From NCBI GenBank assembly GCA_004555915.1, contig SFJM01000035.1, forward strand, positions 1 to 16,903: a stretch of DNA of 16,903 nt, read 5' to 3'. Source of the stretch: Clostridiales bacterium. GTDB lineage: Bacteria > Bacillota > Clostridia > Oscillospirales > Butyricicoccaceae. A program made the position numbers and the translations under genes. Positions 8,030 through 14,140 of this stretch are shown here, piece after piece. The notes beneath the pieces were generated by a model, which was not told the DNA's origin, searched no databases, and saw only the letters and a program-made list of their open reading frames with translations. Position 1 is the stretch's first letter. Each line of letters opens with the position of its first letter.

Positions 8030-8058
8030 TTTATTTTTCTGCCATTGTGTAGTATAAT
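8030..8058 (+). promoter_or_regulatory. probable promoter of the nusB-ispA operon
   Basis: A perfect TATAAT (8053-8058) lies about 70 nt before nusB. The -35 at 17-nt spacing is poor (TTTATT, 8030-8035), so the exact promoter is less certain than the -10. The terminator just upstream makes a new promoter here necessary. Confidence 0.5.
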
Positions 8059-8128
8059 AAATCAAAATATAAAATGGCTGTAGTATGGCAAATTTTTTGT
8101 TACGGTACAGCATACGGAGGTAAATCCT

Positions 8129-8575
8129 GTGGGAAGAAAAGAAGCAAGAGAAATTGCACTTCATTTGATTTTTGAGCTGAGCTTTAAGGAATTTTATGAC
8201 GAGGACGCAATATCCGACCGTCTGGAGCAGACCGTGATGGAATCACTGGCTGGTGATATCGCACTGTATGCCGGAGAACTGACGGAAGAACAGAAGGAAT
8301 ATATTCGCAAGACGGTTGTAGGTGTCTGCACCTATCATATTGAACTGGATGCAATCGTAGAAAAGTATTCCACCAACTGGAAAACCAACCGCCTGTCCCA
8401 TATGACCATGTCCCTGCTGCGTCTGGCACTGTATGAAATGAAGTATGCAGAGGATGTTCCGACAGGCACAGCGATTGATGAAGCTGTTGAGCTTTCCAAG
8501 AAGTATGAATCCAAGGAGGCTTCTGCCTTTGTTAACGGCGTTCTTGGTGCCGTTGCACGTGAGAAGGCAGAATAA
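8129..8575 (+). CDS. nusB: transcription antitermination factor NusB
   Basis: This 148-residue all-helical RNA-binding protein begins GRKEAREIALHLIFEL, the typical NusB N-terminus. The conserved C-terminal segment has AIDEAVELSKKY and ASAFVNGVLGAV. It binds boxA RNA with NusE (S10) and promotes antitermination on rRNA operons. The start is GTG at 8129, preceded by GGAGG 8 nt upstream. It leads a tightly packed operon; the next gene begins at the base after its stop. Confidence 0.95.
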   Translation: MGRKEAREIALHLIFELSFKEFYDEDAISDRLEQTVMESLAGDIALYAGELTEEQKEYIRKTVVGVCTYHIELDAIVEKYSTNWKTNRLSHMTMSLLRLALYEMKYAEDVPTGTAIDEAVELSKKYESKEASAFVNGVLGAVAREKAE

Positions 8576-9511
8576 ATGTCCCTGTTTTTCGGCATTGATA
8601 CATCAAATTACCGCACCTCTGCAGCAGTTTTTGACAGCGAAACCCGTGAGTGGCACAATTCCGGGCGGCTGCTGGAGGTACCGGAGGGCAGAATCGGCTT
8701 GCGCCAGAGTGATGCCCTGTTTCAGCATGTCCTGCATCTGCCGGAACGGATTGCGGAGCTGGAAAGTGGTTTTGGCAATCGAATTCGGGCTATCGCTGCC
8801 AGTACCCGCCCAAGGGCGGTAGAAGGCTCCTATATGCCTTGTTTTCTGGCGGGAGCCGGACAGGCACGCAGCATGGCACATGCACTGGATGTGCCGTTTT
8901 ATGCGGTATCGCACCAGCAGGGACATCTTGCGGCGGCAGCCTTGTCTGCCGGTGCGCTGGAGCTGCTGCGCCAGCCATTTCTGGCATGGCATCTCTCCGG
9001 TGGCACAACCGAGCTGTTATATGTCCGCCCGGAAGGGGAGTTGTTTCAGGCGGAAATCATCGGCGGAACCGATGACCTTGCAGCCGGACAGCTGATTGAC
9101 CGTGCGGGACGGCTGCTTGACCTGCCATTCCCATCGGGGGCAGAGCTGGAAACACTGGCGGATGCATGCACCCAGCCGGAAACACCGTTCCGGCCCAAGG
9201 TAACCGATGCACATTTTTCCCTTTCCGGCGCACAGAATAAAATTGAACAGCTGCATCGGAAGGGAGCTCCCCGTGAAACAGTAGCACGGTATGCGATTGA
9301 CATCGTATCTGCTGCTGTCATCCGGGCAACCGAACAGGCAGTACACAAAACCGGTCTGCCGGTACTGTGTGCCGGTGGTGTGATGTCCAACCGCCTGCTG
9401 CAGCAGCGTATGAAGGATGCCTTTGGTGCAAAATTTGCAGAACCGGTATTATCCGGCGACAATGCGGTGGGTGTTGCCGTACTTGCCGCCATGCTGAGTG
9501 GTGAATTGTGA
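8576..9511 (+). CDS. TsaD/Kae1-like glycoprotease-family paralogue (peptidase M22 fold)
   Basis: This 311-residue protein of the ASKHA fold is related to TsaD, the tRNA threonylcarbamoyladenosine transferase. It has GIDTS (6-10), the metal-binding HQQGH (H113, H117), LSGGTTEL (140-147), CAGGVMSN (265-272) and D295 in SGDNAVGVA. These are the positions used by TsaD for metal and ATP. It is shorter than ordinary TsaD (about 340), and the N-terminal signature and His motif context differ from the usual (V/I)xHxxGH versions. It may therefore be a lineage-specific paralogue rather than the housekeeping tsaD. It occupies the place of folD in the Bacillus gene order. The ATG directly follows the nusB stop with no separate ribosome site, so it is probably translated by coupling. 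Its true substrate is not known from sequence. Confidence 0.8.
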   Translation: MSLFFGIDTSNYRTSAAVFDSETREWHNSGRLLEVPEGRIGLRQSDALFQHVLHLPERIAELESGFGNRIRAIAASTRPRAVEGSYMPCFLAGAGQARSMAHALDVPFYAVSHQQGHLAAAALSAGALELLRQPFLAWHLSGGTTELLYVRPEGELFQAEIIGGTDDLAAGQLIDRAGRLLDLPFPSGAELETLADACTQPETPFRPKVTDAHFSLSGAQNKIEQLHRKGAPRETVARYAIDIVSAAVIRATEQAVHKTGLPVLCAGGVMSNRLLQQRMKDAFGAKFAEPVLSGDNAVGVAVLAAMLSGEL

Positions 9512-10719
9512 TGAAAGAACAGACCGTTTATACCGTATCACAGGTAAACCATGCCATTAAGCTGATGCTGGAGGAGCATCCCGGATTTCGCAACCTGTTT
9601 GTTCAGGGTGAAATTTCCAATTATAAGGCACATTCCTCCGGCCATAAATATTTTACATTAAAGGATAAGGACGGCGTGCTATCCGCGGTTATGTTCCGGT
9701 CGGATGCATCCCGTCTGCGTTTTCGTCCGGAAAACGGTATGAAGGTTGTAGCGCGCGGACGCATCAGTGTTTATCCGAAATATGGACAATATCAGATGTA
9801 TGTGGCAGATATGATGCCGGATGGCATTGGAGCGCTGACGGTTGCATTTGAACAGCTGAAACAGCGGCTATATGAGGAAGGATTGTTTGATCCGGAGCAT
9901 AAAAAGCCGCTTCCGCGGCTGCCGCAGCGAATTGCCATTGTGACCTCGCCCACCGGTGCCGCTGTACGGGATATGCTGCGCATTTTAAAGCGCCGGTATC
10001 CGGTGGCACAGGTACAGCTGTATCCGGTACTGGTACAGGGAGCAGGTGCGGCAGCAGAGATTGCCCAAGCCATTGAAGCGGTCAACCGCCGTGGGGAAGC
10101 GGATGTCATCATTACCGGCCGTGGCGGCGGTTCATTGGAGGACTTGTGGGCATTCAATGAGGAGATTGTAGCCAGAGCCATTTATGTGTCAGAGATTCCG
10201 GTGATTTCCGCTGTGGGGCATGAACCGGATGTTACCATTTCGGATTTTGTGGCAGATGTGCGGGCTTCCACGCCGTCCAATGCGGCGGAAATCTGTGTAC
10301 CGGACAGCATGGCAATCCGGGAATTTTTACGCAATGCAGACAGTGTCCTGCAGGGGAACATACAGGAAATCCTGACCAACCGCCGGCTGCAGCTGGAAGC
10401 GCTGGACAAGCGCAGAAAGCTTCGTACTCCCATGGGCTATATTCAGGATAAACGCTTTGAACTGGAGCATGTGACCGGGCAGATGACTGCCGCCATGCAG
10501 CAGATACTGGCTGCTGACCGCCAGCGGTTTGTGGAGCAGGCTGCGTATCTGGATGCATACAGCCCGCTGAAGGTGCTGGCACGGGGATATTCTGTGGTCA
10601 CAAAGGAAGGACAGGTCATTTCCAGCAGCGCAAAGCTGCGGAAAGAGGATGAGATTTTTGTCCGGTTCGCCAAAGGCGGAGCGGTGTGCAGAGTGGAACA
10701 GGTTAAACGGAAATGCTGA
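9511..10719 (+). CDS. xseA: exodeoxyribonuclease VII large subunit
   Basis: This 402-residue protein has an N-terminal OB-fold (about 1-100, with GEISNYKAHSSGHKYFTLKD). The catalytic region has IVTSPTGAAVRDML (143-156), ITGRGGGSLEDLWAFN (201-216) and AVGHEPDVTISDFVAD (234-249). A long coiled-coil follows, then a C-terminal LARGYSVV segment. With XseB it degrades single-stranded DNA to oligonucleotides in repair. The ATG at 9511 overlaps the previous stop (TGATG); a GTG one codon earlier is possible. It is followed by xseB after 11 nt. Confidence 0.96.
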   Translation: MKEQTVYTVSQVNHAIKLMLEEHPGFRNLFVQGEISNYKAHSSGHKYFTLKDKDGVLSAVMFRSDASRLRFRPENGMKVVARGRISVYPKYGQYQMYVADMMPDGIGALTVAFEQLKQRLYEEGLFDPEHKKPLPRLPQRIAIVTSPTGAAVRDMLRILKRRYPVAQVQLYPVLVQGAGAAAEIAQAIEAVNRRGEADVIITGRGGGSLEDLWAFNEEIVARAIYVSEIPVISAVGHEPDVTISDFVADVRASTPSNAAEICVPDSMAIREFLRNADSVLQGNIQEILTNRRLQLEALDKRRKLRTPMGYIQDKRFELEHVTGQMTAAMQQILAADRQRFVEQAAYLDAYSPLKVLARGYSVVTKEGQVISSSAKLRKEDEIFVRFAKGGAVCRVEQVKRKC

Positions 10720-10730
10720 GGAAGTAGATT

Positions 10731-10961
10731 ATGGAAGACTTGACATTTGAGCAGGCGATGAAACGCCTGGAGGAAATTGTATCCTGGCTGGAGGCTGGTG
10801 ATGTACCGCTTGACCAGAGCATGACGCTGTTCGAGGAAGGGACAAAGCTGTCGGCTTACCTGTCAAAGCTGCTGGATACAGCGGAGCAGAAGGTGACCAT
10901 GATTACGGGACAGAACGGAACAGAATCCGAAGTACCGTTTGATACAGAGGAAGGGGAATGA
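10731..10961 (+). CDS. xseB: exodeoxyribonuclease VII small subunit
   Basis: This 76-residue helical protein has the typical LTFEQAMKRLEEIVSWLEAG start and the conserved LDQSMTLFEEG segment. The C-terminus is acidic. XseB subunits wrap around the coiled-coil of XseA and are needed for activity. The ATG has GAGGAAG upstream, overlapping the xseA stop. ispA starts 3 nt after the stop. Confidence 0.95.
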   Translation: MEDLTFEQAMKRLEEIVSWLEAGDVPLDQSMTLFEEGTKLSAYLSKLLDTAEQKVTMITGQNGTESEVPFDTEEGE

Positions 10962-10964
10962 CTT

Positions 10965-11855
10965 ATGACGCTGAATGAACGTCTGACAGCTTACAGCAAG
11001 CTGGTAGAACAGCAGCTTCTGACTTATATCCAGCCGGAAGAAGACAAAGGACAGGGTATCATTTATGAAGCCTGCCGGTATTCCGCCATGGCTGGCGGCA
11101 AACGCCTGCGTCCGGCGCTGGTGCTGGAATTCTGCCGTGTCTGCGGTGGTGACCAGCAGGCGGCACTGCCGTTTGCCTGTGCGCTGGAAATGATCCATAC
11201 CTATTCTCTGATTCATGATGACCTGCCGTGCATGGATGACGATGACCTGCGCCGCGGCAAGCCTACCAATCATAAGGTATATGGTGAGGCGACTGCCGTG
11301 CTTGCCGGTGATGGCCTGCTGAATCTGGCATTTGAAACTGCCTCAGACCCGAAAAATACCGCTATGGTATCTGCGGAAACACAGGTAAAAGCAATTCGCG
11401 CATTATCCCGCGCCTCCGGTATGGATGGCATGATTGGCGGACAGGTATTGGATATGGCGGCGGAAGAAACGCGGATTTCCCTTGAACAGCTGAAAACATT
11501 GCAGGAACTGAAAACCGGTGCGCTGATCGGTGTTGCTGCCCAGCTGGGCTGCCTGATTGGACATGCCTCGGAGGAGCAGACAGCAGCTGCACTGGAATAT
11601 GCCCGCTGCATTGGTCTGGCTTTCCAGATTCAGGATGACATTCTGGATATTGAAGGCGATGCAGAAACCTTTGGCAAGCCGATTGGCTCGGATGCCGAAA
11701 GCGGTAAGAGCACCTATCCATCCCTGCTTGGTCTGGAACGCTGCCATGAACTGGTACATGAGCTTTCTCAGCAGGCAGTTGACGCTCTGGCACCGTTTGC
11801 AGATGCCGGAATCCTGCCGGAGCTGGCGCTTTCCCTTGCAGATCGGCAGAAATAA
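10965..11855 (+). CDS. ispA: farnesyl/geranyl diphosphate synthase (short-chain polyprenyl synthase)
   Basis: This 296-residue protein has all marks of a short-chain trans-prenyl synthase: GGKRLRP (44-50), the first aspartate-rich motif DDLPCMDDD (85-93), GGQ near 158-160 and the second motif DDILD (224-228). It condenses isopentenyl diphosphate with dimethylallyl and geranyl diphosphate to give farnesyl diphosphate for cell-wall lipid carrier and quinone synthesis. The extra two residues in the first motif are the bacterial farnesyl synthase pattern. Start ATG has AAGGGGAA upstream. No terminator is seen between its stop and the large structured RNA that follows, so the RNA may also be made by read-through. 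Confidence 0.95.
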   Translation: MTLNERLTAYSKLVEQQLLTYIQPEEDKGQGIIYEACRYSAMAGGKRLRPALVLEFCRVCGGDQQAALPFACALEMIHTYSLIHDDLPCMDDDDLRRGKPTNHKVYGEATAVLAGDGLLNLAFETASDPKNTAMVSAETQVKAIRALSRASGMDGMIGGQVLDMAAEETRISLEQLKTLQELKTGALIGVAAQLGCLIGHASEEQTAAALEYARCIGLAFQIQDDILDIEGDAETFGKPIGSDAESGKSTYPSLLGLERCHELVHELSQQAVDALAPFADAGILPELALSLADRQK

Positions 11856-11889
11856 TTCAGAATAAATTGTAAACTTGTCCTGTGAAAAC

Positions 11890-11918
11890 TTGTAAATTTG
11901 TTTACAATATGATACATT
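11890..11918 (+). promoter_or_regulatory. candidate promoter and overlapping inverted repeat at the OLE RNA 5' end
   Basis: TTGTAA (11890-11895), a 17-nt spacer and TACATT (11913-11918) place the predicted start near 11925, exactly where the closing helix of the large RNA begins. A perfect inverted repeat, TTGTAAA (11890-11896) and TTTACAA (11901-11907), covers the -35 and could be an operator. Each hexamer matches consensus at 4 of 6 positions, so this is a moderate call. Confidence 0.45.
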
Positions 11919-11924
11919 AAACAT

Positions 11925-12535
11925 GGTGGCGCAGTATTCTAGTCAGTTTTTCGTGCTCCTAAGACGGGCCTAAAAATCCGTAGACGGGCATATCGATGAA
12001 GTCCCTGGTGTTTGCTTCTTACGCCCAGTTTGGGGTGGATGCTGGGGGTTAAGGTTTCAGGGCGTCTTTCAATGGCATGAAATCATGACCCTGTTTCCGT
12101 GGAGACCTGTTGCTGTGGAACACCTATACATCTTCGGATTGATGGATGTTCTACGGGACAGGATAAAACCTGCAATGCGGTGCGAATGCAGTAAGACTGC
12201 AAAGACGCTGTGTGCAGTGTAGCCTGCCTTGCGTGGGCCGGGTGGATCGGGCATCCGCGGGTATATGTCACGGCCATGACATTGCCTGTATTGGCCTGTG
12301 AAACCCGTCCTGCAAAAGAGGCTAAGAGTACGGGAAGCTGTCGTGGAAATCACCTAGGCTGTCGTAATTGGGCAGGCAGAGGATTGCAGTACGGACTAAG
12401 TGGCAATTCGGTCCCGGAATCGGCAACGACCCGGCACAGACCATAATGGGAAACCGCCAGCTGGCAACGGCTGGTCGTCTGTGGGGAAATCCAACCGAAC
12501 CTCAAGCCGTAAGATTTACTCTGTCTGCTGCCACC
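11925..12535 (+). ncRNA. ole: OLE RNA (ornate, large, extremophilic) noncoding RNA
   Basis: This 611-nt GC-rich stretch has no credible reading frame. Its two ends pair: GGTGGC-GCAG (11925-11934) with CTGC-T-GCCACC (12525-12535), ten pairs with one bulged T at 12529, closing the whole element. OLE RNAs are about 610 nt and lie directly after ispA in the nusB-xseA-xseB-ispA neighbourhood in Bacillus halodurans and relatives, which is the order seen here. OLE forms a membrane-associated ribonucleoprotein with OapA and other partners and is linked to cold, alcohol and Mg2+ stress responses (family knowledge). RNase P, tmRNA and group II intron signatures were not found. The call rests on length, closure and synteny; the Rfam covariance model RF01071 would decide it. 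Confidence 0.85.
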
Positions 12536-12536
12536 C

Positions 12537-12580
12537 TTGTTTAAACAACTGCACCGGCCTGTTTGCAGGGTTTGAGGTGT
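12537..12580 (+). other. linker with palindrome and small hairpin between OLE RNA and terminator
   Basis: A perfect 12-bp palindrome TTGTTTAAACAA (12537-12548) is followed by a nested hairpin: CACC (12552-12555) with GGTG (12576-12579) around CCTG (12558-12561) with CAGG (12566-12569). This is a structured 3' extension between the closing helix and the terminator. Confidence 0.5.
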
Positions 12581-12591
12581 ACGATATAGAG

Positions 12592-12629
12592 GCAGACACA
12601 TGGAAAATTACCATGATGTCTGCTTTTTT
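12592..12629 (+). terminator. intrinsic terminator of the ispA-OLE transcript
   Basis: GCAGACA-CATGG (12592-12603) pairs with CCATG-A-TGTCTGC (12611-12623), giving 12 pairs with one bulge and a 7-nt loop, followed by TTTTTT (12624-12629). This ends the RNA about 95 nt after the OLE closing helix. Confidence 0.9.
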
Positions 12630-12638
12630 GTCATGATA

Positions 12639-12667
12639 TTGAACTCTCTGTTCGATATGGATATAAT
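12639..12667 (+). promoter_or_regulatory. sigma-A promoter of the LysR-type gene
   Basis: TTGAAC (12639-12644), a 17-nt spacer and TATAAT (12662-12667) form a near-consensus promoter directly after the OLE terminator. The start site should lie near 12674, giving a leader of about 65 nt. Confidence 0.8.
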
Positions 12668-12692
12668 ACCAATAGAGTACACAATGCAAATC

Positions 12693-12706
12693 GTATCTGT
12701 TGATAC
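12693..12706. promoter_or_regulatory. candidate LysR operator (GTATC-N4-GATAC)
   Basis: A perfect inverted repeat, GTATC (12693-12697) and GATAC (12702-12706), lies between the predicted transcription start and the LysR start codon. It is a plausible site for negative autoregulation, a common habit of LysR proteins. The link to this regulator is inference. Confidence 0.4.
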
Positions 12707-12739
12707 AATAGATTGCTCTGGATAAATGGGGTTCGTGTT

Positions 12740-13618
12740 ATGGAAAAGATGAATGCAAAAGTGTTTTTAACAGTCGCACAGGAGGGAAGCTTCCGAAAAG
12801 CGGCGGATGTACTCGGCTATACACAGGCGGGAATCAGTTATATTATCAGTACAATGGAGGAGCTTACAGGTCTATGCCTGTTTATCCGGGAGCATGGCGG
12901 TGTGAGGCTCAGTACGGAGGGTGCAGCATTGCTGCCGTTATTCCGGCAGTTGGACCGCTGTGAACGACAGCTGAAGCAGGCGATTGATGAATTGAATGGC
13001 CTGGAAAAAGGCATTGTGCGGGTGCAGATTTTTGACAGTATATCCATTCATTGGATACCCGGCATTATCAAAAAATTCCATGCAGATTATCCCAGTATCC
13101 GAATTGAACTGATTACGGAGGAGGACAGCCTCCGGGCTGAGGAAATGGTACTGAACGGAGAGGTAGACTGTGGGTTCTTCCTGACAGAAGTCAGTGCAAA
13201 GCTGGATGTATTTCCCCTGATGGAAGAGTCATTGAAGGCAATTGTATCACTGGAGCATCCGCTGGCGCAGCAAACATATTTCCCCATGTCAGAACTGGGG
13301 AATTATCCGTTTATCAGTATGAAATATGATGATAATACAGGAATCAGTGAAATTTTTCAGAAAAGGGGTGTGACACCAGATACCGTATTCTGTATGGACA
13401 ATGATTATGCTTCCATGGCTATGGTCAGTAAAAATCTGGGATATTGTATTTTCCCGGAATTACTGCTGCAGGATATCCCATATGAACTGCATTGTATGGA
13501 GTTTGATGAACCGCAGAAACGTATCATCAGTATCGGTACCAGATCCATGGAAACCTGTTCTATGGCATGCCGGAAATTTATAGAATATACCCGCAGCTGG
13601 GTGGAAGAAAATACATAA
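12740..13618 (+). CDS. LysR-type transcriptional regulator
   Basis: This 292-residue regulator has a typical N-terminal winged helix-turn-helix (about 5-63; SFRKAADVLGYTQAGISYII contains the HTH) and a periplasmic-binding-type effector domain (about 90-288). Most family members sense a small metabolite and control neighbouring genes. The neighbours are the OLE RNA upstream and an amino-acid symporter downstream, but the sequence does not reveal its ligand or targets. ATG at 12740 is chosen over an upstream in-frame TTG at 12713 because the domain starts right after it; the ribosome site is weak (GGGG at 12728-12731). No clear terminator follows. Confidence 0.9.
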   Translation: MEKMNAKVFLTVAQEGSFRKAADVLGYTQAGISYIISTMEELTGLCLFIREHGGVRLSTEGAALLPLFRQLDRCERQLKQAIDELNGLEKGIVRVQIFDSISIHWIPGIIKKFHADYPSIRIELITEEDSLRAEEMVLNGEVDCGFFLTEVSAKLDVFPLMEESLKAIVSLEHPLAQQTYFPMSELGNYPFISMKYDDNTGISEIFQKRGVTPDTVFCMDNDYASMAMVSKNLGYCIFPELLLQDIPYELHCMEFDEPQKRIISIGTRSMETCSMACRKFIEYTRSWVEENT

Positions 13619-13685
13619 GGGAAATGGATACATGGATAAGCATTTGCGATAAGAATTTCTTTTCACAAATATCAATAACTCTTGG

Positions 13686-13714
13686 TTTACTTTATACATT
13701 TTTTGTGGTAATAT
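13686..13714 (+). promoter_or_regulatory. promoter of the glycine riboswitch-symporter unit
   Basis: TTTACT (13686-13691), a 17-nt spacer and TAATAT (13709-13714) with a TGG extended -10 lie about 120 nt before the first aptamer. The start site should be near 13721, giving a long leader of about 420 nt. Confidence 0.55.
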
Positions 13715-13720
13715 GTACTT

Positions 13721-13833
13721 AACAATGAGAAAGTTTTCCGGTTGTATCACGGGAAGGCTTTTGCATTTGAACCAACCCGTGGAATGTGGATGACAAAATA
13801 AACCATGGTCAGCCATATACTGCTGCAATTAAA
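13721..13833 (+). other. leader segment upstream of the glycine aptamers
   Basis: About 110 nt of transcribed leader lies before the aptamers. It has an inverted repeat, CACGGG (13748-13753) and CCCGTG (13776-13781), with a nested GG/CC pair in symmetrical spacing. No reading frame or known motif was recognised in it. Confidence 0.4.
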
Positions 13834-14024
13834 TACAGGGCAAGAAGAAGTTTGCAGGAAACAATGAAAATTGACCGAAGGAGTAACGCTCTCAGGTGCT
13901 GTCATTCGATGGTGAGGACTGTAAATGGATTGTCACTCTGGAGAAGCTTCTAACGATTCGTTGAGAAGTGCCGAAGGTGCAAGGAACAGAAAAATTCCAA
14001 AACTCTCAGGCAAAAGGACGGAGA
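13834..14024 (+). promoter_or_regulatory. tandem glycine riboswitch
   Basis: Two glycine aptamers are visible. Aptamer I (about 13834-13923) has P1 TACAG/CTGTA and the core GACCGAAGGAGTAAC then CTCTCAGGT. Aptamer II (about 13934-14024) has P1 CTCTG (13936-13940) with CGGAG (14019-14023) and the core GTGCCGAAGGTGCAAGG then ACTCTCAGGCAAAAGGAC. These are the hallmark glycine riboswitch strings, with a short linker between the two units as in tandem class members. The downstream gene is an alanine/glycine symporter, a frequent target of this class. Confidence 0.93.
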
Positions 14025-14058
14025 TATCATACAGGAATGTATTCGTAATGTATATCAG

Positions 14059-14091
14059 AAGGATCAGAGTGAATGGCTCTGGTCCTTTTTT
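14059..14091 (+). terminator. riboswitch-controlled intrinsic terminator
   Basis: An 11-bp stem, AAGGATCAGAG (14059-14069) with CTCTGGTCCTT (14077-14087, one G-U pair), and a T-run to 14091 lie between the aptamers and the symporter start. The 3' arm can instead pair with the P1 strand GGACGGAG (14016-14023), so it can be switched by glycine binding. Confidence 0.85.
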
Positions 14092-14140
14092 GTGTGCAAA
14101 ATTGCTACGGGATGTATTTCATGAAGGGAGTCTATGAAAT

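Noticed and set aside
11925..12535. RNase P RNA, tmRNA or ORF-less group II intron
   Set aside because: Their usual conserved strings (for example the RNase P GAGGAAAGUCC type and the intron domain V hairpin) were not found, the size does not fit tmRNA, and ispA synteny favours OLE.
12069..12636. Short open frames inside the OLE RNA region on both strands
   Set aside because: Small, unlike known proteins and overlapping one another; the region's long-range pairing explains it better as RNA.
13925..14137. 70-codon open frame across the second glycine aptamer
   Set aside because: It overlaps the riboswitch core and terminator, and lacks a ribosome site or protein similarity.
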